A stretch of DNA of 64,000 bases from UBA4742 sp963785815. Its GTDB lineage: Bacteria > Actinomycetota > Acidimicrobiia > Acidimicrobiales > Acidimicrobilacustridaceae. Made by a program: the position numbers and the translations under genes. Below, in pieces: positions 17,417-25,748 of the stretch (position 1 is its first letter; the number at the start of each line of letters is the position of its first letter). The notes below the pieces were generated by a model that saw nothing but the letters and a program-made list of their open reading frames with translations, was not told where the DNA came from and did no database searches. Where the stretch lies: NCBI GenBank assembly GCA_963785815.1, contig CAWAWN010000002.1, positions 930,001 to 994,000 of the forward strand. The letters are read 5' to 3'.

Positions 17417-17775
17417 ACGTCGTCCATGGTGAACGGGGCGATGGGGCGCACCTCGATGCGGTCGAGCCCGCGCTCGACCCCGGGCAGGGTGGCGGCCAGC
17501 TCCACCGCGTCGTCGATGGTGTCGACCTCGACCACGTAGTAGCCGCCCAGGTGCTCGGTGACGTCGGCGAAGGGGCCGTCGGTGACCACCCCGCCCTTGG
17601 AGACGGTCTTGGCCGTGTCCGCGCTCTCCAGCGGGTCGCCGGCCACGAACGCGCCGGAATCGATCAGGCCCTGGGTGTAGGTGGCGTAGTCGCGGTGGAT
17701 CTCGCCCCGCTCGTCGGTGGGGATGCCGTCCCACTTCCCGGTGTCGCTGTTGATGAGCAGGATGTACTTGGGCAC
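17413..17775 (-). CDS. DGPF/YCII-related protein, first gene of the ECF42 operon
   Basis: 120 residues beginning PKYILLINSDTGKWDGI, with GVVTDGPFADVTEHLGGYYV (D-G-P-F motif) at residue ~66. GTG 17775 is preceded by AGGAG at a good distance. Four-base overlap with the second DGPF gene. The two proteins are only moderately alike, so they may form a heterodimer. Expression is probably driven by the cognate sigma factor encoded third in the operon. Confidence 0.85.
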   Translation of the reverse strand: MPKYILLINSDTGKWDGIPTDERGEIHRDYATYTQGLIDSGAFVAGDPLESADTAKTVSKGGVVTDGPFADVTEHLGGYYVVEVDTIDDAVELAATLPGVERGLDRIEVRPIAPFTMDDV

Positions 17776-17924
17776 GGATCTCGTCTCCTGGCTGAGGCTG
17801 TGGTCACCAGGACCACGATCGGGGCGTGGCCAGATCGACAGGCTCGCGCAGCGGCTCACCGATTTCTGCTGGAGCTGATCGTGGAGGGGGTGCGGGGTCC
17901 GTGGGTGCCGACCCGGGCCGGCGC

Positions 17925-19520
17925 TCAGCCGGTCAGCTCGGGTGCCGCGGTCACGGGGGCAGCCACCGGGGCCGGTGCGGTGGGAGCGGTCGAGCTGGCG
18001 TCGGTGGTGGTGGAGGTCGAGGTGGGCACCGGCGTGGTGGTGGTCGACGTCGGCGGGACGGCCAGGGTGACGGCGATCAGCCCAGCCGTGGCCGAGCCCA
18101 CCGTCACCGACAGGTGCGAGGAGTCGACCGGCAGCGGAATCGGCGGGGCCGGATCCCAGCTCCCGTCGATGCCCGCGGCGGCACCGCCGAAGGTGACGCC
18201 GGTGGTGGCGTCGAGGGCGGGACCCGTCAGCCACCGGACCGTGGCCGCCTGCACGGCCGCCCCCAGGTCGATGGCCACGTCGACCGACGAGTCAGCTGCG
18301 GTGTTGACCAGGACGAGGGCCACGGAGGCGTCGGGCCGGCGCACGGCCCAGGCGGCCAGGGTGGACGGGGCCCCGGCGAGGGTGGTGGACAGCAGGGCGC
18401 CGGAGCCCACGCCGGCCGCCAGCTGGAGCCCGGCGAACAGCGGGCGGATCTGGGTCACCTGCCCGCCCACCTGCACGAAGGGCGGGTAGCCCGGTCCGGC
18501 CCCGGACGTGTGGATGTTGATCCCCTCGGCGCCTCGGGCCGCGGCGCGCAGACCCAGGCCCGCCCCCCACAGGGCGGACGCCAGGGTGTTGCTCACCCCG
18601 GGCGCTCCGCCGCTGGCGAAGGAGTTCGTCTCGGCCAGCCGGTAGCCCACCTGGGCGGTCTCGGCCGCGGCCGCCACCTGGGGGAGCGCGGTGTCGAAGA
18701 GGGGGTCGTCGGCCAGCAGCTCGTCGATGGTCTCGGGGGGTGCGAAGCCTCGGTAGTAGTGCTGGGTGACCAGCCCGATGCGATCGCCCTCGTCGGCGGC
18801 GAAGGGCTGGGTCCAGCCCGGCACGTTCTGGAGCAGGCACGGGGCCGGCCCCGAAAGCTCCGATGCGGGGGTGGCGGCGGCGATGGCGTCGGCCACCTGC
18901 TCCCATCGGGCCCGGAACGTCGGGTAGGTGCCGGCCAGCGCGGCGGCCGTCGGGTCGAGCAGGTACAGGTCCGGCTCGTTGCACAGCTCGAACTGGTCGA
19001 GCCACTGGCCGAGCCGGTCGGCGACCTGGGCCGCCTCGTCGGCCACGTCGGCGGGGGTGGCGGCGACGAACGGGGTGCCGTAGAGCACGGGCCAGCCCAC
19101 CGCCTGGGCGAAGCCGGCCAGCCGGTCCAGGTCGGCCGGCGACACGGTCCCCGCCACCAGACCCGGGCCGTGGGGATCCCAGGTGGTGCGCTCCACGGAG
19201 TTGCCCCCCACGCGCAGCACACCCGGACCCAACAACCGCAGCAGCGTCACCAGGGGGGTGTTGGTCGAGGTGAACAGCGGCAGGGCCAGCGTCGACTTCT
19301 CGAAGCTCAAGCCCAGGGTGCGGGGAGCGACGGTGCCGACCACCACGCGGGCATCCACCTGCACCTGCACCTGCACCTGCACCTGGATGGGTGCGGCCCC
19401 CTCGGCCGGCGCGGCGCGCCAGCCATCGGTGGCAGATCGGGCCGCGACGAAGGTGCCCGCGGCCGCGCCGAGGCCCAGGGCCAGGGCCTGGCGGCGGCTC
19501 AGCCGCGGCTCGGAAGGCAC
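17925..19520 (-). CDS. Secreted glycoside hydrolase, GH79-like, with Tat-type signal
   Basis: 531 residues. The N-terminus LSRRQALALGLGAAAGTFVA is a twin-arginine-like signal. The body is a TIM barrel with LRVGGNSVE, FELCNEPDLY (acid/base Glu in N-E-P) at about residue 180, and YRLAETNSFASGG (candidate nucleophile Glu), then a beta-domain; this arrangement is that of heparanase/beta-glucuronidase-like GH79 proteins. A Thr/Ser/Pro-rich tail of ~45 residues ends in PELTG. A run of Val-Gln repeats at residues ~45-56 follows from a 6-bp microsatellite. Likely acts on extracellular or cell-wall glycans; substrate not known. Confidence 0.75.
   Translation of the reverse strand: MPSEPRLSRRQALALGLGAAAGTFVAARSATDGWRAAPAEGAAPIQVQVQVQVQVDARVVVGTVAPRTLGLSFEKSTLALPLFTSTNTPLVTLLRLLGPGVLRVGGNSVERTTWDPHGPGLVAGTVSPADLDRLAGFAQAVGWPVLYGTPFVAATPADVADEAAQVADRLGQWLDQFELCNEPDLYLLDPTAAALAGTYPTFRARWEQVADAIAAATPASELSGPAPCLLQNVPGWTQPFAADEGDRIGLVTQHYYRGFAPPETIDELLADDPLFDTALPQVAAAAETAQVGYRLAETNSFASGGAPGVSNTLASALWGAGLGLRAAARGAEGINIHTSGAGPGYPPFVQVGGQVTQIRPLFAGLQLAAGVGSGALLSTTLAGAPSTLAAWAVRRPDASVALVLVNTAADSSVDVAIDLGAAVQAATVRWLTGPALDATTGVTFGGAAAGIDGSWDPAPPIPLPVDSSHLSVTVGSATAGLIAVTLAVPPTSTTTTPVPTSTSTTTDASSTAPTAPAPVAAPVTAAPELTG
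19356..19385. repeat. Microsatellite, five copies of CACCTG
   Basis: Five perfect CACCTG units inside the secreted hydrolase gene, encoding alternating Val and Gln on the minus strand just after the signal region. A 6-bp unit changes protein length by two residues per copy without shifting the frame. Confidence 0.95.
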
Positions 19521-19532
19521 CGGGTGGTGGCC

Positions 19533-20345
19533 TCAGCCGACCATGGCAGCCTGGCCGCCGTCGACGGGCAGCACCACGCCGGTCACGAAGCCGGCCTCGT
19601 CCGACGCCAGGTAGAGGGCGGCGTGGGCCACGTCCCAGGCGGTGCCCTGGTGGCCGAGGGGAACCGCTCGAGCCCGCCCCGTGGCCAGCTCCTGGCGGCT
19701 CATGCCCCGCGCCCGGGCCGCCGCGTCCACGCCCATGGGCGTGTCGATGAGCCCAGGCATGATGGCGTTGGCCCGGATGCCGTCGCGGGCGTAGGTGGTG
19801 GCCAGGGTCTGGGTCAGCGCGTTCACGCCGGCCTTGGACACCTTGTAGGCGGTGAGGGTGTTGGCCGCGGCCACCGCCGCCAACGAGGAGATGTTCACGA
19901 TGGCGCCGCCCCCCTGGTCGCGCATGGCCGGGACCGCCTCCTTGCAGGTCTGCCACATGGCCTTGAGGTTCACGTCCAGGATGCGGTCCCAGGCGTCACC
20001 GTCGAGGTCGGCCGGGCGGGCGTCGCCGGCGCCGATCCCGACGTTGTTGTGGAGGATGTCGAGCCGCCCGAGCTGGGACACGGCGCGGGCCACCAGCGCC
20101 CGGCAGTCGTCGAGCCGGGTGATGTCGGCCACGAGGATCTCGGCCTGGCCGCCCTCGGCCACGATGGCGTCGCGGGTGGCGGTGACCGACGCCTCGTCCC
20201 GATCGACCAGCAGCAGGCGAGCCCCGTGGCGGGCGAACAGCAGGGCGGTGGCGCGGCCGTTGCCGATGGTCTCGCCGTCGGTCTGGCCGGCGCCCACGAT
20301 CACCGCGGCCTTGCCGTCCAGGCGGCCGGTGCCCGGCGTGGTCAT
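19533..20345 (-). CDS. Short-chain dehydrogenase/reductase
   Basis: 270 residues. VIVGAGQTDGETIGNGRATA is a variant of the TGxxxGxG cofactor loop with an insertion, followed by LHNNVGIGAG, NISSLAAVAA (catalytic Ser) and YKVSKAGV (YxxxK). The C-terminal VTGVVLPVDGGQAAMVG is typical. Its start overlaps the stop of the upstream carboxymuconolactone-decarboxylase-like gene (ATGA), so the two enzymes are co-translated and probably act in one degradative route. Substrate unknown. Confidence 0.85.
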   Translation of the reverse strand: MTTPGTGRLDGKAAVIVGAGQTDGETIGNGRATALLFARHGARLLLVDRDEASVTATRDAIVAEGGQAEILVADITRLDDCRALVARAVSQLGRLDILHNNVGIGAGDARPADLDGDAWDRILDVNLKAMWQTCKEAVPAMRDQGGGAIVNISSLAAVAAANTLTAYKVSKAGVNALTQTLATTYARDGIRANAIMPGLIDTPMGVDAAARARGMSRQELATGRARAVPLGHQGTAWDVAHAALYLASDEAGFVTGVVLPVDGGQAAMVG

Positions 20346-20923
20346 GGCTCGACCTGGCCCAGCGGGGGCTGATCGCCGTCGACCTGGGTGCCGAACGAGT
20401 TGAGGGCGCCGGCCAGCATGGCGTAGTGGCCGGCCAACAGGGTCACCTCGATGAGCTGCTCGTCGCGGAAGCGGGCGCGCAGCTCGGCCCAGGTCGCATC
20501 GTCGATCACGTGATCGGCGACCAGTTGGTCGACCGCGGTCAGCAGCGTGGCGTCGTCGTCGCTCCAGCCCGGGCGGCCGGTCGTGGCACCGGAGATCGGC
20601 TGGGCCGCCCGCAGGATCTCCTCGTCCCCCAGGCCGGCCTGGCGGGCGATGGCCACGTGCTGGCCCCACTCGTAGCCCGACCGGCAGCGCCAGGCCGCCC
20701 GCAGGATGATCAGCTCCCGGTCGCGCTCGGCCAGCTTGCCACCGCGCAGGAGCTTGCCCCCGAACGGCGACCAGCGCCGGTACAGGCCGGGGTGGCGCAC
20801 CAGGGTGCGGAAGATGTTGAGCGACCCGGCCCCGCCGGTGGGGGCCAGCAGCTCGAGCTGCTCGGGGGTGAGCTGGTCGGCGGCGACGGGGGCGAGTCGG
20901 GGTGCGGGCGTTGGGTCGGCCAT
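20342..20923 (-). CDS. Carboxymuconolactone decarboxylase family protein
   Basis: 193 residues, all helical. RELIILRAAWRCRSGYEWGQHVAIAR around residue 80 is the CMD/AhpD-like core; only one cysteine is present where AhpD has CxxC, so peroxidase activity is unlikely and a CMD-like or hydrolase-type role is favoured. It is followed with a 4-base overlap by an SDR. Actinobacterial genomes carry many such pairs near steroid and aromatic catabolism genes, which fits the neighbourhood but does not establish the substrate. Confidence 0.8.
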   Translation of the reverse strand: MADPTPAPRLAPVAADQLTPEQLELLAPTGGAGSLNIFRTLVRHPGLYRRWSPFGGKLLRGGKLAERDRELIILRAAWRCRSGYEWGQHVAIARQAGLGDEEILRAAQPISGATTGRPGWSDDDATLLTAVDQLVADHVIDDATWAELRARFRDEQLIEVTLLAGHYAMLAGALNSFGTQVDGDQPPLGQVEP

Positions 20924-20996
20924 GGGCCGATTCTGACCCCGATCTGCTCCCCTTGCTGGCTCGGTGGATCGCGACGGGTCAGGGGTTGCCGGCGGA

Positions 20997-21311
20997 CTAG
21001 CGCACCGAGAGCGTGGCCGTCGGGAAGTGCTTCCCTGTGCAGCACTTGAGGAACAGTGCCGAGCTGGACACGGCGTCGGTGAGCTGCCCACCGTCGAAGT
21101 CGAAGCCCACGGTGGGCCCGAGCCCGGGTGCCCCCGGGTCCCAGGCGAAGCCGGCCACCTCGGCCCCGGCCAGCTCCGCGACCCGCTCGCCAGCCAGCAC
21201 GAGCAGGGCGCGCACCACCACCCGGTCGTGCGGGTCGAGCTCCTGGCCCTCGTCGAGCTTGGCTGCGACCGCCTGGATCTCGTCGATCCCGATCGTCGTG
21301 GTGTCGGTCAC
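20997..21311 (-). CDS. Conserved-looking hypothetical protein
   Basis: 104 residues. The first half is helical and charged (IDEIQAVAAKLDEGQELDPHD); the second half looks like beta strands and ends in FLKCCTGKHFPTATLSVR with an unusual vicinal Cys-Cys. No signal peptide or membrane segment. The tail recalls the end of some Hcp-like beta-barrel proteins, but the match is short and I do not assign it. Single gene between a CMD-like gene and a RidA gene on the same strand. Confidence 0.5.
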   Translation of the reverse strand: MTDTTTIGIDEIQAVAAKLDEGQELDPHDRVVVRALLVLAGERVAELAGAEVAGFAWDPGAPGLGPTVGFDFDGGQLTDAVSSSALFLKCCTGKHFPTATLSVR

Positions 21312-21412
21312 GGCGGTGACCTCCGGTTCAGGTGAGCTGCGGGACGTTCTCCTGACGGGGGTTCGGCCCTGCGGTTACGTCGGGCGGGCGGGCCCGACGC
21401 GGGTGGCGGGGT

Positions 21413-21892
21413 TCAGGCACCCGGGCGCAGGGCCACGGCCAGCTCGACCTCCACGGCCCCGCCGCGGGGCAGCGCGGCCACCCCGATGGCGGAGCGGGTG
21501 TGGCGGCCGGCATCGCCGAACACGTCGGCCAGCAGGCGGCTGGCGCCGTCGACCACGGCCGGCTGCTCGGCGAAGTCCGACGTGCAGGCCACGAAGCCGA
21601 TCAGGGTCAGGCAGCGCTCGATGCGATCCAACGAGCCCAGCTTGGCGCGCAGCACCGACAGGGCGTTGAGCGCGCACCAGCGAGCCGCCTCCGCGCCCTG
21701 GTCCGTCGACAGGTCGAGGCCCAGGGTGCCGGGGTGGACCAGCTGGCCCTGGTGGTCGCGGGGAAGCTGGCCCGAGGTGCGAGCCACCCCGGCGTGGACC
21801 ACCACCGCGTCGAGCGGGTCGTGGGGCGGGTAGGGGCCGGGGAGCTCGAGGCCGAGCTCGGCCAGCCGCTGGTCGACCGATGGTGCGGGCAT
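21413..21892 (-). CDS. RidA (YjgF/YER057c/UK114) family protein
   Basis: 159 residues. Sequence features of the atypical RidA branch: AVVVHAGVARTSGQLPRD near the N-terminus, ALNALSVLRAKLGSLDRIERCLTLIGFV in the middle, and ARTHTRSAIGVAALPRGGAVEVELAVAL-like end (here RHTRSAIGVAALPRG). Canonical RidA hydrolyses reactive enamine/imine intermediates; this longer branch may have other ligands. Start ATG 21892; upstream in-frame codons are poorly supported. Confidence 0.8.
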   Translation of the reverse strand: MPAPSVDQRLAELGLELPGPYPPHDPLDAVVVHAGVARTSGQLPRDHQGQLVHPGTLGLDLSTDQGAEAARWCALNALSVLRAKLGSLDRIERCLTLIGFVACTSDFAEQPAVVDGASRLLADVFGDAGRHTRSAIGVAALPRGGAVEVELAVALRPGA

Positions 21893-22049
21893 GGTCGGCG
21901 ACCCTACTGTTCGCCCGGCGCGCACCCGCCGGGGGCCGGTCGAGCTCCAGGCCGGGCCACGCCGGTCGGTGGCGGGTGGGGGGAACGTCCTGGCGATGGT
22001 TCCGGACCGGTGCAGGACAGGAACCACCGCCAGGAGGTCCGGTCGCCGG

Positions 22050-23000
22050 TCAGCCCGTGAAGGCCGGCGAGGTGTTCACGGCCGCGGCCACGGGGGCGGC
22101 AGTGGTGGTGGGCGCCACCGTGGTGGTGGTGGGCGCGGCCGTGGTGGTGGTCTGCGGGGTGGCCTCGAAGTCGGCGACGTAGGCGAAGATGTTCTTGATC
22201 AGCGTCGCGTTGGTGATCGAGCCGTTCGGAACCCCTTCGGCACCGCAGTCGGAGAAGACGTCCACGTCGGAGACCATCACGACCGGGCCGGACCCGGTGG
22301 CCAGCGCGCCGGGTGGGATGACCACGATGGCGGGGCCCTGCGGGTTGGTGCCCACGGTGTGACCCGGGCCGACGTTGCTGTAGTACCCGACGTCGTCGTA
22401 CTCACCGAAGGTGGAGACGGTGCCGAAGGGTCCGCTCGCCAGGGGGCTGGTCGGGTCGGTGATGGTGCCGTCGACCACGCCGCCGGTGGCGTTGGCCAGC
22501 GTCATGCCGAAGATGTCGGACATGTCGTAGTCGGGGGAGTCGGTGGTGCCGATCAGGGCGCCGCCGCCCTTGACGTAGTCCAGCAGCGCCGTCTTCTCGG
22601 CCGAGGTGTAGGTGTCGCTGGCCACGTAGCCGGTGAAGAACACGTCGACGCCGGCCAGCGAGCCGGCCGTGGCGGTGGCCATGCCGTTGCTGGACAGGTC
22701 GAGGTTGACGTGGTCGACCCCCGAGGGCCCGAAGTTGGCCGGGTCGGTCACGTAGCCGTGGGTGGTGGCCAGGCACGAGCTGAACAGGCCCCAGTTGTCG
22801 GTCACCCGGCTGGTGTTGTAGCCGCTGACCACGACGGTGGGCGTGGCGTCGGCGGCCCGGGCGGCGGTGGCGTTCAGGGCCGGGCCCGCCACCACGGCCA
22901 CCACCGCGGCCACCACGGCCAATCGTCGCAGCCCGCGGGCGCGCCCGGCGCCGGCACGCAGCCGTCTCGGTCCGTTGTGTCCCCTGCTCGGTGAAGCCAT
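22050..23000 (-). CDS. Secreted protein with glutamine-amidotransferase-like (ThuA/DUF4350-like) fold
   Basis: 316 residues. A twin-Arg-rich start followed by LAVVAAVVAVVAGPALNATAARA is a signal peptide. The mature part begins PTVVVSGYNTSR and has alternating beta/alpha segments (VDVFFTGYVA, LLDYVKGGGALIGTTDS, VVMVSDVDVFSDCG), as in ThuA/class I amidotransferase-like proteins. The tail is TTTTAAPTTTTVAPTTTAAP and ends in SPAFTG. Function unknown; extracellular or cell-surface. Start ATG 23000 with GAGGCGAGG upstream. It is divergent from the dioxygenase gene at 23258 with a palindrome in between. Confidence 0.65.
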   Translation of the reverse strand: MASPSRGHNGPRRLRAGAGRARGLRRLAVVAAVVAVVAGPALNATAARAADATPTVVVSGYNTSRVTDNWGLFSSCLATTHGYVTDPANFGPSGVDHVNLDLSSNGMATATAGSLAGVDVFFTGYVASDTYTSAEKTALLDYVKGGGALIGTTDSPDYDMSDIFGMTLANATGGVVDGTITDPTSPLASGPFGTVSTFGEYDDVGYYSNVGPGHTVGTNPQGPAIVVIPPGALATGSGPVVMVSDVDVFSDCGAEGVPNGSITNATLIKNIFAYVADFEATPQTTTTAAPTTTTVAPTTTAAPVAAAVNTSPAFTG

Positions 23001-23149
23001 GTCCTCGCCTCTTGGATCGATGGGTCGATCTGGTCCTGCGGCCGGGTCTCCGGGGCCGCACGGGCCAGTTGTGCTGCCAGGACGACACCTCCGCGATCGG
23101 GTTGCGCCGTGCCGGCCTGTCCATCCAACCCGACCCCGGCGCCCAGATC

Positions 23150-23168
23150 TTGAGTAGTGCCTACTCAA
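23150..23168. promoter_or_regulatory. Palindrome TTGAGTAG-TGC-CTACTCAA
   Basis: Perfect 8-bp arms (23150-23157, 23161-23168) in the intergenic space between the secreted protein (start 23000, minus) and the dioxygenase (start 23258, plus). The inner TGAGTAG-N3-CTACTCA is identical to the palindrome at 29132-29148 upstream of the radical SAM peptide cluster. Confidence 0.75.
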
Positions 23169-23257
23169 ATCGTCCCGGCGGCCCGTCCCAGCGGGCCGTC
23201 CCAGCGGGAATGCCCTAGCGTCGAGGGGATCGGAGGTCGCAGGACCGGGGGAGGGCC

Positions 23258-24340
23258 ATGAGCTCACGGCTGGCGCGTGACGACGAGGTGACCACGTGGC
23301 AGGACGAGGGCTGGGTGCTGCTGGACGGCCTGATCGACCCCGACGAGATCGACCGGGCGGCGGCGGAGCTGGTGGGCATCTTCCCCACCGGCGACGAGTA
23401 CCACGCCGACCCTGACGGGGTGCGCGAGCGCTGGTTGGGCCATCCCGCCGAGTCTCCCGAGGTGTTCGTGTGGCCCGACGAAGGCCCCGGCTTCCGGCCC
23501 GAGCAGCACAAGTGGTCGGCCGGCTTCCCGTTCCCCGGAGAAGGGGCGCTGAACCGGCTGGTGGTGCACCCCTCGCTGGTGGACTTCGCCGAACGGGCGC
23601 TGAGCACGAGCGACATCCGCATCTACCAGACCCAGCTCACGGCCAAGTACCAGGGCCAGGCCAACTACGAGCAGCCGATGCACCTGGACCGCAACCACTC
23701 GTGGGTGCCGGCGGTGGGCCGGGCGCCCTGGTGGCACATCGAGGGCTTCCTGTACCTGTCCGACGTGGACGAGGGCTCGGCGCCCACCCACCTGGTCTCG
23801 GTGCGCGACTCGGAGGGCCTGCACCCCCGATGGGGGCTGCTCATGCCCCAGAGCGACCCCGAGATCTACGCGGCCGAGCGGGCCGCGGCCGGCCCGAGGG
23901 GCTCGTACCTGGCCTACCGCACCGACGTGCTGCACCGCGGCGTCGACCTGACCGCCCCCGGCGCGGCCCGCTTCCTGCTCAACGTCAGCTACAAGATCGC
24001 CGGGCAAGACTGGATCGGCTACCACACCGCCCAGTCACACGCGACCGACTACGGCTGGACCCACTTCGTCGAGGGCTCGACCCCCCGCCAGCTCGAGCTG
24101 TTCGGCTTCCCGCCCCCGGGCCACCCCATCTGGAGCGAGGAGGTGCTGGCCTGGACCGCCGACCTCTACCCCCACCTCGACCTCACGCCCTGGCGCGACG
24201 CGCTCCCCGCGGGCGCGTCGACCTCACGCCCTGGCGCGACGCCCTCCCCGACGGGGGCGTCGAGGCGCGCCGCGACGCCCCGACCTGACCGCTCCGGCCA
24301 CCGGGGACGGGGACCGGGGTTCACGGGGCGTCGTCGGTGA
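23258..24340 (+). CDS. Phytanoyl-CoA dioxygenase (PhyH) family protein
   Basis: 360 residues as read. MHLDRNHSW supplies the H-x-D of the 2-His-1-carboxylate iron site near residue 145, and YRTDVLHRGVDLT supplies the distal His near residue 228; the Arg for 2-oxoglutarate (ARFLLNVSY) follows, so the catalytic apparatus looks intact. It would be a non-heme Fe(II)/2-oxoglutarate hydroxylase. The last ~35 residues are anomalous: a 41-bp tandem duplication (24177-24258) shifts the frame, so the original end DLTPWRDALPDGGVEARR (stop at 24288) is now read out of frame and the protein runs on to 24340, overlapping the convergent MFS gene by 20 bp. Confidence 0.8.
   Translation: MSSRLARDDEVTTWQDEGWVLLDGLIDPDEIDRAAAELVGIFPTGDEYHADPDGVRERWLGHPAESPEVFVWPDEGPGFRPEQHKWSAGFPFPGEGALNRLVVHPSLVDFAERALSTSDIRIYQTQLTAKYQGQANYEQPMHLDRNHSWVPAVGRAPWWHIEGFLYLSDVDEGSAPTHLVSVRDSEGLHPRWGLLMPQSDPEIYAAERAAAGPRGSYLAYRTDVLHRGVDLTAPGAARFLLNVSYKIAGQDWIGYHTAQSHATDYGWTHFVEGSTPRQLELFGFPPPGHPIWSEEVLAWTADLYPHLDLTPWRDALPAGASTSRPGATPSPTGASRRAATPRPDRSGHRGRGPGFTGRRR
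24177..24258. repeat. 41-bp tandem duplication at the end of the dioxygenase gene
   Basis: Two adjacent units with a period of 41; the first 25 bases of each, starting TCGACCTCACGCCC, are identical. Because 41 is not a multiple of three, the second copy is read in another frame. Confidence 0.85.
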
Positions 24341-25718
24341 GCTCGTCGACCACGGCCACGTCGGCCACGGTCAGCGCCGGTCCGGGGTCGCCCACCGAGG
24401 CCGCGTCGATGGAGGCCTCGATGGCCGCTTCCACCTCGGCGTCGTCGATGCCCACGCCCACCGGCACCCGCAGGATCAACATGACCACCCCCAGCAGGGC
24501 CAGCGCGCCACCGGCGCCGGCGAACACGAAGCCCACGCTGCGCCACTCGGCCACCGCCGCGCCCACGATGGGGGCGAAGACCTGGAAGACGGTGGGCACG
24601 GCGCTGGCGGAGGCGCTGACCCGACCCATCATCTCGGGCGGGGTCTCCAGCTGGATGATGGTGGGCGCAGCGATGAGCACCCCGGCCGCGGCCAGGCCCA
24701 CCACCAGCAGGACCGGTGCCCAGGTGAGCGGGGGCAGGCCGAGGTGGGCCAGCAGGCCGTAGCCCACCAGGGCCACCAGCCCGCCCACCAGCACCTCGCT
24801 GCCTCCCATCAACACGAACGGGTTGGCCTCCCCGCCGTAGCGCCCGACCAGCACGGCCCCCACCACCCCGCCCAGGCCCACCGCGGCGATGGCCACGCCG
24901 AACTCGGCCTTGGTGGCTCCGAGCTGGAGGAAGGCCAGCGGGGAGAGGGTGTCGAAGGCCACCAACAGGAAGGTGGCGGCAGCCATGCCGAAGATCCCGA
25001 GCATCAGGGCGCGCCGGCTGAAGATGTGGGCCATCCCGGCTCGCAGCTCCTGCCAGTAGCCCTCCTCGCCTTCGTCGTCCTCCTCGTCGTCGTCCAGGTC
25101 GTCAGCCCCCACCTCGACCGGGGCCAGGAAGCTCAGGATGAGGGCCGAGGCGGCGAAGGTGGCGGCGTCGACCGCGAAGGCCACCCGAGGGCTGGTCAGG
25201 CCCACCAGCACCCCGCCGATGGCCGGCCCCACCACCTTGGTGGCCTGGCCCACGAAGTGGGACAGGGCGTTGGCCGAGTGCAGCTCCTCGTCGGGGACGG
25301 TGTAGCGGATGGTGGCTTCCTCGGCCGGGGCGAAGAACGTGCTGAAGGTGGTCTTCAGCCCGACCAGCACCAGCAGGACGGCCAGGTTGGGGGCCACGAT
25401 CAGGCACAGGACGACGGCGGCCCGGGCCAGGTCGGCTCCGATCATCACCGGCTTCTTGGGCCACCGGTCGGCGAGCGGACCGATGAAGGGCGCCACCACG
25501 ATCCAGGGCAGGGCCACCACCACGGCCAGGGCGGCCAGGGCGCCGGCGCCGAGGTGCCAGACGTAGGTGATGAGCACGACCAGGGCCAGGAAGTCGAGCC
25601 AGTCGCCCAGGTTGGACACCAGCTGGCCCGCGAACAGCAGGCGGAACTGGCGGATGCGAAGCGGTGCGGTCAGGCCCCGTCGGGCCCGGTCGTCGGTGGA
25701 CGAGGTGGGCTCGCTCAC
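24321..25718 (-). CDS. MFS transporter (MFS_3/EntS-like exporter), last gene of the radical SAM peptide cluster
   Basis: 465 residues with about 12 hydrophobic segments. FRLLFAGQLVSNLGDWL at the N-terminus and LADRWPKKPVMIGADLARA in loop 2-3 are typical of the MFS_3 group that exports siderophores, macrolides and peptides. A very acidic cytoplasmic loop (DDLDDDEEDDEGEEG) sits in the middle and the C-terminal ~55 residues are acidic and soluble. The GTG start overlaps the end of the preceding diiron oxidase gene in that gene's alternative frame (GTGA), so it belongs to the same operon. Export of the modified peptide or of a peptide-derived product is the natural inference. Confidence 0.8.
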   Translation of the reverse strand: MSEPTSSTDDRARRGLTAPLRIRQFRLLFAGQLVSNLGDWLDFLALVVLITYVWHLGAGALAALAVVVALPWIVVAPFIGPLADRWPKKPVMIGADLARAAVVLCLIVAPNLAVLLVLVGLKTTFSTFFAPAEEATIRYTVPDEELHSANALSHFVGQATKVVGPAIGGVLVGLTSPRVAFAVDAATFAASALILSFLAPVEVGADDLDDDEEDDEGEEGYWQELRAGMAHIFSRRALMLGIFGMAAATFLLVAFDTLSPLAFLQLGATKAEFGVAIAAVGLGGVVGAVLVGRYGGEANPFVLMGGSEVLVGGLVALVGYGLLAHLGLPPLTWAPVLLVVGLAAAGVLIAAPTIIQLETPPEMMGRVSASASAVPTVFQVFAPIVGAAVAEWRSVGFVFAGAGGALALLGVVMLILRVPVGVGIDDAEVEAAIEASIDAASVGDPGPALTVADVAVVDELTDDAP

Positions 25719-25748
25719 CGCGCCGTGCGGTTGGTCCGGGACACGGAC

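Noticed and set aside
19533..20669. Extended N-terminus of the SDR at 19533-20345
   Set aside because: The extension lies antisense to the carboxymuconolactone-decarboxylase-like gene; ATG 20345 with the 4-base overlap is the normal SDR start.
20997..21311. Hcp/type VI tube protein for the small gene with the LKCCTGKHFPTATLSVR end
   Set aside because: Similarity is limited to the last ~20 residues and the N-terminal half is helical, unlike Hcp; no other type VI genes are present.
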